A stretch of DNA of 19,136 bases from positions 1 through 19,136 of the forward strand of contig JAFADB010000165.1 in NCBI GenBank assembly GCA_023425225.1, written 5' to 3'. Below, in pieces: positions 14,801 through 19,136 of this stretch. Source of the DNA: Pseudomonadota bacterium (GTDB lineage Bacteria; Pseudomonadota; Gammaproteobacteria; Xanthomonadales; Xanthomonadaceae). Numbering within the stretch: the first letter of the stretch is position 1; each line of letters begins with the position of its first letter. A program made the translations under genes and the position numbers. Under the pieces are notes generated by a model. It was not told where the DNA came from. It worked only from the letters and a program-made list of their open reading frames with translations, and did no database searches.

Positions 14801-15109
14801 CACCTGGACCACCACTTCCTGGCCCTCGCGCAGCAGCTCGCGGATGCCGGCCTTGTGCGGGTCGACGCCGGCCTGGTAGTAGTCGCGGGAGATTTCCTTC
14901 AGCGGCAGGAAGCCGTGGCGGTCGGCGCCGTAGTCGACGAAGGCGGCTTCGAGGGAGGGTTCGAGCCGGGTGATGCGGCCCTTGTAGATGTTGGACTTCT
15001 TCTGTTCCTTGGACGGCTGTTCGATGTCGATGTCGTACAGGTTCTGGCCGTCCACGATGGCCACGCGCAGTTCTTCGGCCTGCGTGGCATTGATCAGCAT
15101 TCGCTTCAT
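11879..15109 (-). CDS. rne: Ribonuclease E
   Basis: This 1076-residue endoribonuclease is the core of the RNA degradosome, cutting AU-rich single-stranded RNA in mRNA decay and in rRNA and tRNA maturation. The N-terminus MKRMLINATQAEELRVAIVDGQ is the E. coli start, so I use the ATG at 15109, which has AGGAA nine bases upstream, rather than the open-frame start at 15151. The S1 domain covers about 38-119 and the 5'-sensor region follows. The catalytic segment VDVNSARATKG puts the metal-binding Asp near 303 and the second Asp lies in VVIDFIDM. Zn-link CPRCEG (near 401-406) supports tetramer formation. After about residue 530 the chain is disordered: Pro/Ala/Gln-rich, with Arg/Asn-rich RNA-binding stretches (RRNERNDRNGRRNDRNG and GGRRRRGRRGG) and an Ala/Glu-rich tail. 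It has its own terminator and a long leader. Confidence 0.97.
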   Translation of the reverse strand: MKRMLINATQAEELRVAIVDGQNLYDIDIEQPSKEQKKSNIYKGRITRLEPSLEAAFVDYGADRHGFLPLKEISRDYYQAGVDPHKAGIRELLREGQEVVVQVDKEERGNKGAALTTFISLAGRYMVLMPNSPTAGGVSRRIEGDDRAALKEAMDKLNIPDDMGVIIRTAGVGRDAEELQWDLDYLLSIWRAIAEAALSKPAPFLIYQESRLIVRALRDYLRADIGEILVDTDELYATAQEFMQQVMPQSLRKLKMYRDDIPLFNRFQIESQIEAVYEREVRLPSGGAIVVDQTEALTAVDVNSARATKGGDIEETAFQTNLEAAEEVARQLRLRDLGGLVVIDFIDMSSSKHQREVENRLQNALKYDRARVQIGRISRFGLLEMSRQRLRPSLGESSQIVCPRCEGQGRMRSIESLSLSIIRVAEEHAMKENTGQVLVQAPVEIANYLLNEKRRALSEIEKRHDAPIVIVADEQLQTPHYEVTRLRENELGEESSKPSYQRGTPRKLPVHALTKAQLNIPPAPAVTQVKHSQPAPVREEAPEPAPAPIAVAAPVAPPAASGVVGWLKRIFGASKPAATTDSQQQHARQKDGNNGSGNRRNERNDRNGRRNDRNGNQAGSQNRGKERREDRRPGGGNHGNGNQAATANPQQPKQRQEPKGQQQPKAAKPPRPPRQQQNVNQEGTEKPQRAPRPPQDDNAKTTAPVAAQQPDTTAAAPAVAVAATAAVVGQAHVDAVPAKEQPLQAEEAKQPVQVGDAVEQAPEDATTDTSGEAGGRRRRGRRGGRRRRRGAGENAQAETEAGALGTADEADADSEDEADAGAAEASAPRRNQPEFDFDDEIAPSEGNRPAEPVSAQAKPHGEAAKPQHAKASHHRKPAAASPVTAPEGTAEASGTIAPAAADTVVDEVTNAVQAEPAAPVADTAAETGTPTAAPVPMQESVEEHATDVAAVETAEKPVVKTTETEAVKPAIPVQTNLLDALPENSQQEPEDVATAAASTANEPQQPATSVPVAEAEAASDASSPQPVASPEPAEAESHLLVEAAPADSEAEALDKHGHSGPDDEEHKEEEHREKAG

Positions 15110-15515
15110 TGTGATGCGTTCCTCGCGCGCTGCTACCGCGCGGAACGCCATGGCGTATCGCCTCTGGTCACGGTTCGCCGCCCTTCGCGCGATGCGCGGT
15201 CAGGGCGGTTTGGGTTTCCAGCGCTACGACACCACGGCAAGCCGCGGGAGCGCTCTTTGTTCATGTTTTGGGGTGTTACGGGCCGGCGGCAGCTTCCAGC
15301 CAGGCTGGGGCGCCGCACGGGACGTGTTCAGCGCGGACGCTTGCGGCGTCCGGCGATGGCCGGGCATGCCGGTGAGCCGCTAACATGGCCGCCCCGGGGG
15401 CGGTGGTCGCGCACTGTGCCGGAATCGTAGGAAGGCCGGGCTTCTGGCCTGTGGCAACTTCCAACGAAATCAAACCCTTATCTCGCCCGCCGAGTGTAAC
15501 AGAATAAAGAGCCCG
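15110..15515. promoter_or_regulatory. Divergent rne/rluC control region with long rne leader
   Basis: This 406-base region separates rne (minus) from rluC (plus), the same divergent pair as in E. coli. On the minus strand TGT-TACACT (hexamer 15498-15493) is an extended -10 candidate. Transcription from it would start near 15486, giving a leader of about 377 nt, close to the 361-nt E. coli leader through which RNase E controls its own mRNA. The leader contains hairpins, including a perfect 7-bp stem at 15334-15340/15346-15352, a GC stem near 15388-15402, and AGGCC/GGCCT near 15433-15450. On the plus strand TTATCT (15478-15483) is a weak rluC -10. The autoregulatory hairpin itself cannot be identified by eye. 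No gene is supported here. Confidence 0.5.
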
Positions 15516-16493
15516 ATGACCGATCGCAGCCCCCCCAGCAGTCCCGCCTCCGGCAAGCTTTCGGTGCGCCTGGTCAAGGTTCCGGACGACCGCAGCGGCC
15601 AGCGCCTGGACAACTTCCTGTTGGGCCAGCTCAAGGGGGCGCCGCGCAGCCTGGTGTACAAGCTGGTGCGCAGCGGCCAGGTGCGGGTCAACGGCGGCCG
15701 CGCCAAGGCCGAGCGCAAGCTCGAGGCCGGCGACGAGGTGCGGGTGCCGCCGGTCCACCTGAACGAGGAGACGGAAAAGGCCGGGCCGCCGCAGGCGTTC
15801 ATGGCGAAACTCGAAGCCGCCATCGTTTACGAAGATGAACGGCTGTTGGCGCTCAACAAGCCCTCCGGGGTGGCCAGCCATGGCGGCAGCGGCATCAGCT
15901 TCGGCGCCATCGAGACCCTGCGCGCGCTGCGTCCGAATCAGAACCTGGAACTGGTGCACCGGCTCGACCGCGATACCTCCGGCCTGCTGGTGGTGGCCAA
16001 GAAGCGCTCGGCGCTGACCGAATTGCAGGCGCTGCTGCGCGAGGACCATGGCGCCGGCATCACCAAGCGCTACCTGACCCTGCTGGTCGGGCGCATGCCC
16101 GACGGGGTGATGACGGTGGACGCGCCGCTGCTGGTTGGACTGCGCCAGGGCGGCGAGCGCCATGTGCAGGTGAACGCCGCCGGCAAGCCGTCGCTGAGCC
16201 ATTTCCGGGTGCTGGAGCGGCGCGGCGGCCATTCCTACTGCGAGGTGCGGATCGAGAGCGGGCGCACCCACCAGATCCGCGTGCATGCCCAGCACATCGG
16301 CCATCCGGTGGCCGGCGACGACAAGTACGGCGATCCGGCGGTCAACAAGCGCCTGCGCGAGCAGATCGGATTGAAGCGGCTGTTCCTGCATGCCGCCTCG
16401 CTGGAGTTCGCGCTCGACGCAGGCAGGACGCCGTACCTGCTCAACGCGCCGCTGGCACCGGAACTGGCCGAGGCGCTGGACAGGCTCGGGTGA
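15516..16493 (+). CDS. rluC: 23S rRNA pseudouridine synthase RluC
   Basis: This 325-residue RluA-family enzyme isomerises three uridines of 23S rRNA (955, 2504 and 2580 by E. coli numbering). An S4 RNA-binding domain (about 28-75, with QRLDNFLLGQLKGAPRSLVYKLVRSGQVRVNG) precedes the catalytic domain. The active-site motif HRLDRDTSGLLVVAKK contains catalytic Asp151. VASHGGSGISFGAIETLR (about 122-139), GRTHQIRVHAQHIGHPVAGDDKYG and a KRLFLHAASLEF stretch near the end are typical of RluC. Length agrees with E. coli RluC (319). The ATG at 15516 overlaps no other gene. Divergence from rne supports RluC over the related RluD. Confidence 0.93.
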   Translation: MTDRSPPSSPASGKLSVRLVKVPDDRSGQRLDNFLLGQLKGAPRSLVYKLVRSGQVRVNGGRAKAERKLEAGDEVRVPPVHLNEETEKAGPPQAFMAKLEAAIVYEDERLLALNKPSGVASHGGSGISFGAIETLRALRPNQNLELVHRLDRDTSGLLVVAKKRSALTELQALLREDHGAGITKRYLTLLVGRMPDGVMTVDAPLLVGLRQGGERHVQVNAAGKPSLSHFRVLERRGGHSYCEVRIESGRTHQIRVHAQHIGHPVAGDDKYGDPAVNKRLREQIGLKRLFLHAASLEFALDAGRTPYLLNAPLAPELAEALDRLG

Positions 16494-16549
16494 GTGAGAC
16501 GGCTAGTTAGGGCCGGAGCGCGGACACCAAGGGAACGTTCCGCTTCGGA

Positions 16550-16617
16550 GCCGACACGCCGTGTAAAGGCGTCGGTCCCGACGGGTTTTACCTGTGTCGG
16601 GACCGACATCCGTCGGC
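16550..16617. repeat. Nested palindromic repeat between rluC and the ZIP transporter gene
   Basis: A perfect 12-bp inverted repeat (GTCGGTCCCGAC 16571-16582 / GTCGGGACCGAC 16596-16607, 13-base loop) is nested inside GCCGAC (16550-16555) / GTCGGC (16612-16617). Each half also folds alone, for example CCGAC-ATCC-GTCGG on the right. The layout is two REP-like units head to head, a different family from the 6391 and 11123 copies. It lies between convergent genes and can serve as a two-way terminator. Confidence 0.75.
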
Positions 16618-16663
16618 GAGGATTCCATCGCCGGCTAGAAGGCGAGGCCCCTGATCTTTCGCG

Positions 16664-17473
16664 TCACCACTTGAACATCACCAGGCTCAGCGCCAGCGTC
16701 GCCATGCCGGTGACCAGTCCGTAGACCGTCTCGTGGCCGCGGGCGTAGCGCTTGGCCGCCGGCAGCAGTTCGTCCAGCGCCAGGAACACCATCACCCCGG
16801 CGATCAGGCCGAACACCAGCCCGAACACCGCGTTGGACAGCACCCCGGCCAGGGCCACGTAGCCGATCACTGCACCGACCGGCTCGGCCAGTCCGGACAG
16901 CAAGCTGGCGCCGAACGCATAGAACTTGTTGTGGGTGGCGAAGTACACCGGCACGGCGATGGCGATGCCTTCGGGAACGTTGTGGATGGCGATGGCGAAG
17001 GCCAGCGGCATGCCCACCGAGGGACTCTCCAGCGTGGCGAAGAAGGTCGCCAGGCCTTCCGGGAAGTTGTGCGCGGTCACCGCCACCGCGGTGAGCAGGC
17101 CGACGCGCCGCAGGTACCCCTGGCTGCCCTGGCGGAACAGGGGATCGCCCGGATCCAGGCTTTCGTGCGGGTTGGGGATGAAATGGTCGATGGCCACGAT
17201 CAGCAGCACGCCGCCGAGGAAGGCGAGGGTGCCGAAGGTGAAACCGAGCTTGTCGCCATAGTCCAGCGCGAACGAGGCGATGGCCTTGTTGAGGATCTCC
17301 GACAGCGACACATAGACCATGGCGCCGCCGGCGAAGGCCAGGCCGAAGGCCAGCAGGCGTGGATTGGGGCGCTTGGAGAACAGCACCAGCAAACTGCCGA
17401 GCGCCGTGGCCAGGCCGGCGGCGAGGGTCACGCCCAGTGCGAGCAGCACGTCGTGGCTGAAGAAATCGGACAT
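16664..17473 (-). CDS. ZIP-family divalent metal transporter (ZupT-like)
   Basis: This 269-residue inner-membrane protein of the ZIP family should import zinc and perhaps iron, manganese or other divalent ions. About eight hydrophobic helices span the sequence. The two metal-site motifs of the family are present: HNFPEG (His135-Gly140) and HNVPEG (His164-Gly169), in helices 4 and 5, which mark the ZupT branch. ALDELLPAAKRYA in the seventh segment and a Lys-Trp C-terminus complete the pattern. Length equals that of ZupT (about 257-270). A perfect 8-bp hairpin just upstream (17501-17529) separates it from the TonB-domain gene, so it may have its own promoter. Substrate is inferred from family only. 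Confidence 0.9.
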   Translation of the reverse strand: MSDFFSHDVLLALGVTLAAGLATALGSLLVLFSKRPNPRLLAFGLAFAGGAMVYVSLSEILNKAIASFALDYGDKLGFTFGTLAFLGGVLLIVAIDHFIPNPHESLDPGDPLFRQGSQGYLRRVGLLTAVAVTAHNFPEGLATFFATLESPSVGMPLAFAIAIHNVPEGIAIAVPVYFATHNKFYAFGASLLSGLAEPVGAVIGYVALAGVLSNAVFGLVFGLIAGVMVFLALDELLPAAKRYARGHETVYGLVTGMATLALSLVMFKW

Positions 17474-17500
17474 GCTGCACGGTCCTGGATTGCGATGAAG

Positions 17501-17529
17501 CGGGAGCCTGGCCGCGGTGGCGGCTCCCG
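17501..17529 (-). terminator. Hairpin between the TonB-domain lipoprotein gene and the ZIP gene
   Basis: CGGGAGCC (17501-17508) and GGCTCCCG (17522-17529) form a perfect 8-bp stem with a 13-base loop. It lies 47 bases after the stop of the upstream minus-strand gene and 27 bases before the ZIP start codon. Only a weak CTTCAT follows the stem on the minus strand, so partial termination or an attenuating role is as likely as a true terminator. Confidence 0.42.
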
Positions 17530-17576
17530 CCGTGCGCGCCGCCGCCGGGCGGGCGCAGGATGGGGGTGGAAGGGAA

Positions 17577-18005
17577 TCAGCTGCCGCGCTTGGTGCGCTC
17601 GTCCAGGGCGAAGCACTCGTCGGGACGCGGCTCGGGCGGGTTGAAGGTCACCGGGACCTGGATCTTCTGCTCGACCGGCTTGCCGTTGCGGGTGGCGGCA
17701 TTGAACAGCCAGTCGTGCACTCGGGTTTCGGCGGCCTGGTCCAATGCCGGCTGGCCGCTGCTGGTCTGCACCTGCACGCTGGTGGGCTTGCCTTCCACGC
17801 CGACCACCACATTGAGCACGACGGTGCCGCCCGCGCCGGCGCAGGCCAGTTCCACCGGGTAGCTCGGCGGCGGCGTGTTCACCGCGGCCACTTCGGTCGG
17901 CGCTGGCGCGGGCGGAGCGGAGGCAGCCGGCGCATCGGACTTGCCGCAGCCGGCGAGCGGCAGGACCAGCGTGGCGCACAGGGGCGCGAGCAGACGGATT
18001 TTCAT
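17577..18005 (-). CDS. Predicted lipoprotein with TonB C-terminal-like domain
   Basis: This 142-residue envelope protein begins MKIRLLAPLCATLVLPLAGC: a lipoprotein signal with lipobox LAGC and lipidated Cys20. Gly at the next position predicts sorting to the outer membrane. An Ala/Pro linker (about 25-47) leads to a TonB-C-like domain: PPPSYPVELACAGAGGTVVLNVVVGVEGKPTSVQV, then ALDQAAETRVHDWLFNAATRNGKPVEQKIQVPVTF. This is the usual pattern of strand, V.V..dGkp..v.v, and a helix ending in W.F.PA. Unlike TonB it has no inner-membrane anchor, and no exbB/exbD is near, so energy transduction is doubtful. Cys55 and Cys131 could form a disulfide. The start is 4 bases after phhB, so the two genes are probably co-transcribed. 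Its function is unknown. Confidence 0.78.
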   Translation of the reverse strand: MKIRLLAPLCATLVLPLAGCGKSDAPAASAPPAPAPTEVAAVNTPPPSYPVELACAGAGGTVVLNVVVGVEGKPTSVQVQTSSGQPALDQAAETRVHDWLFNAATRNGKPVEQKIQVPVTFNPPEPRPDECFALDERTKRGS

Positions 18006-18009
18006 GGCA

Positions 18010-18351
18010 TTACTCCGAAAGGGCAGAGGCTTTGGCGGCGCAGATGAAGTCGTTCTCGCTCAGGCCGCCGGCATCGTGGGTGGAATAGCGCACCACCACG
18101 TGGTCGTAGTGCACGCCGAGATCGGGATGGTGATCCTCGCGATGTGCAATCCACGCCAAGGCGTTCACGAAGGCCATCGTCTCGTGGTAGTTGCCGAAGC
18201 GGAAGGTGCGACTGATGGCCGCGCCATCCTCCACCAGTTCCCAGCCCGGCACCTGCGGCAGCAGTTCGGCCAGCCGGGCGCCGCTCAGGCGGGATTCGCG
18301 GCCCTTGCACGGCAGGCAGTGGGCCTGGACCAACGGAATCAGATCGGTCAT
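18010..18351 (-). CDS. phhB: Pterin-4a-carbinolamine dehydratase
   Basis: This 113-residue cytoplasmic enzyme dehydrates 4a-hydroxytetrahydropterin, recycling the cofactor of aromatic amino-acid hydroxylases such as phenylalanine hydroxylase PhhA. The family active-site motif is present: EDHHPDLGVHYDHVVVRYSTHDAGGLSENDF with His74, His75, Pro76 and His92. A WELVEDGAAISRTFRFGNYHETMAFVNALAWIA segment forms the typical N-terminal half. Length is normal (about 95-118). I chose the ATG at 18351, which has a strong GGGAGGA ribosome site; the longer open frame runs back into nfuA and is rejected. No phhA is in the window. It is the first gene of a short minus-strand unit and diverges from nfuA. Confidence 0.94.
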   Translation of the reverse strand: MTDLIPLVQAHCLPCKGRESRLSGARLAELLPQVPGWELVEDGAAISRTFRFGNYHETMAFVNALAWIAHREDHHPDLGVHYDHVVVRYSTHDAGGLSENDFICAAKASALSE

Positions 18352-18443
18352 GCGGTCCTCCCGGAGCCGGCCCGCGAGCGGGGGCGGCGCCATGGTTGCG
18401 GTGGGCGGCTGCGGTTGCAGCGAGCGGTTAACGTCCAAGTGGC

Positions 18444-18449
18444 TAGAAT
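18444..18449 (+). promoter_or_regulatory. -10 element implying a leaderless nfuA mRNA
   Basis: TAGAAT ends seven bases before the nfuA ATG at 18457, giving a predicted mRNA start one base before the codon. The same bases shifted by one (AGAATA, 18445-18450) read TATTCT on the minus strand, a four-of-six -10 pointing toward phhB, so one sequence might serve both directions. No good -35 is visible on either side. Confidence 0.5.
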
Positions 18450-18456
18450 AACCCGC

Positions 18457-19056
18457 ATGATCCAGATATCCGACCGCGCCCAGACGCATTTCCGCCGCCT
18501 GATCGAACGCGAGGCCGTGCCCGGCATGGGCGTGCGCCTGAGCGCCGTCGATCCGGGAACGCCGCGTGCCGATGTGCGCCTGGAATTCGCCGAGCCGGCC
18601 GACCTGGCCGGCGACGAGTGGGCGGTGGATTGCGAGGGCTTCACGCTCTACATCCACGCCGCCAGCGTGCCGTGGCTGGACGGGGCGGAAATCGACTTCG
18701 TGACCCAGGCCACCGGCAACCAGCAGCTGACGATCAAGGCGCCGAAGATCAAGGGCGAGGCGCCCGGCGAGGCGGCATCGCTGGTCGAGCGCGTGCACTG
18801 GGTGGTGGAGAACGAGATCAACCCGCAGCTGGCTTCCCATGGCGGCCGCGTGGCGGTGCAGGAGGTCTCGGCCGATGGCACCGTGCTGCTGCGCTTCGGC
18901 GGTGGCTGCCAGGGCTGCGGCATGGCCGACGTCACCCTCAAGCAGGGCATCGAGAAGACCCTGATGGGGCGCGTTCCCGGCGTGACCGCCGTGCGCGACG
19001 CCACCGACCACGACAGCGGCGCGGCGCCCTACATCCCGCGCGACACCGCGGCCTGA
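18457..19056 (+). CDS. nfuA: Fe-S biogenesis protein NfuA
   Basis: This 199-residue cytoplasmic carrier holds a 4Fe-4S cluster at a dimer interface and passes it to apoproteins such as aconitase and lipoyl synthase, mainly under stress or iron shortage. The N-terminal half (about 1-95) is a degenerate A-type domain (ISDRAQTHFRRLI, then a VDCEGFTLYIHAAS segment) lacking the three cysteines of true A-type carriers. The C-terminal Nfu domain has the CxxC cluster site at Cys151 and Cys154 (FGGGCQGCGMADVTLKQGIE). E. coli NfuA (191 residues) has the same build and cysteines at 149 and 152. I chose the ATG at 18457 because the family text begins there and a -10 lies directly upstream; the open frame back to 17875 is antisense shadow. 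Confidence 0.95.
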   Translation: MIQISDRAQTHFRRLIEREAVPGMGVRLSAVDPGTPRADVRLEFAEPADLAGDEWAVDCEGFTLYIHAASVPWLDGAEIDFVTQATGNQQLTIKAPKIKGEAPGEAASLVERVHWVVENEINPQLASHGGRVAVQEVSADGTVLLRFGGGCQGCGMADVTLKQGIEKTLMGRVPGVTAVRDATDHDSGAAPYIPRDTAA

Positions 19057-19068
19057 TCCCTCCCGCCG

Positions 19069-19136
19069 GTGTCCCGCGCCGACGACATCCTGCAGGCGCT
19101 GCTGGCCCGCCGGCCTGCGCCCATCCTCGAGCGCCG
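19069..19136 (+). CDS. Possible start of a further gene (partial)
   Basis: After the nfuA stop an open frame beginning GTG at 19069 runs to the window edge, reading VSRADDILQALLARRPAP and a few more residues. It has a plausible GTG start 12 bases past nfuA and an amphipathic helix-like pattern, as if in an operon with nfuA. No Shine-Dalgarno is clear, and about 22 codons are too few to identify a product. Confidence 0.35.
   Translation, partial: MSRADDILQALLARRPAPILER

Noticed and set aside
11741..15430. A 3.7-kb open frame on the plus strand opposite rne
   Set aside because: It is an antisense shadow: high GC and the Ala/Glu/Arg-rich tail of RNase E leave the opposite frame free of stops. 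The translation is Arg/Leu/Gly-rich low-complexity text with no domain, while the minus strand encodes a complete RNase E.
17875..18456. Extended N-terminus for nfuA
   Set aside because: It overlaps phhB and the TonB-domain gene in antisense, and the NfuA family text starts at 18457.

Overview
The window is high-GC chromosomal DNA from a gammaproteobacterium, most probably of the Xanthomonadaceae (Lysobacteraceae; Lysobacter, Luteimonas or Pseudoxanthomonas type). The evidence is the sdhB-sdhE-ygfX-lol order, a DUF6164-type protein of the kind I recall from xanthomonads, a GacA/UvrY-like regulator, the divergent rne/rluC pair, and the palindromic intergenic repeats. The genus is inferred from protein character and was not checked by a search. 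It is core-genome territory: I see no phage, transposase, CRISPR array, secretion system or biosynthetic cluster.

Layout. 1-1062: the 3' end of sdhB, the SDH assembly factor sdhE, and an overlapping YgfX-like membrane protein. 1087-3040: a lipoprotein-release ABC transporter with one permease (lolC/lolF type) and its ATPase lolD. 3239-4704: an FNR/ANR-like box followed by oxygen-independent coproporphyrinogen III dehydrogenase hemN. 4749-4832: tRNA-Leu(UAA) on the minus strand. 5001-6293: a TviB/WbpO-type UDP-sugar dehydrogenase standing alone. 6391-6474: a composite inverted repeat. 6479-8197 (minus): an HI0933-family flavoprotein behind a lipoprotein FKBP-type prolyl isomerase. 8520-8888: a DUF6164-like membrane protein. 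9046-9792: trhO. 10043-10693: a GacA/UvrY-like response regulator. 10694-11824: about 1.1 kb without a supportable gene, holding a second copy of the composite repeat. 11879-15109 (minus): rne with a strong terminator and a long leader. 15516-16493: rluC. 16550-16617: a different palindromic repeat. 16664-18351 (minus): a ZIP-family metal transporter, a TonB-C-domain lipoprotein and phhB. 18457-19056: nfuA. The last bases may start another gene.

The genes are mostly housekeeping: respiration (SDH), envelope assembly (Lol), haem synthesis under low oxygen, Fe-S carriage (NfuA), and RNA metabolism (RNase E, RluC, TrhO, tRNA-Leu). The less ordinary signals are in non-coding DNA. Three genes (DUF6164-like, trhO, nfuA) have a TAnnnT hexamer six or seven bases before the ATG, which predicts leaderless mRNAs. 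Two repeat copies share both ends but have different centres. hemN has an FNR-like operator. One gap is unusually long for this dense region. I found no convincing undescribed multi-gene system; the best candidates for novelty are these intergenic patterns and the TonB-fold lipoprotein.
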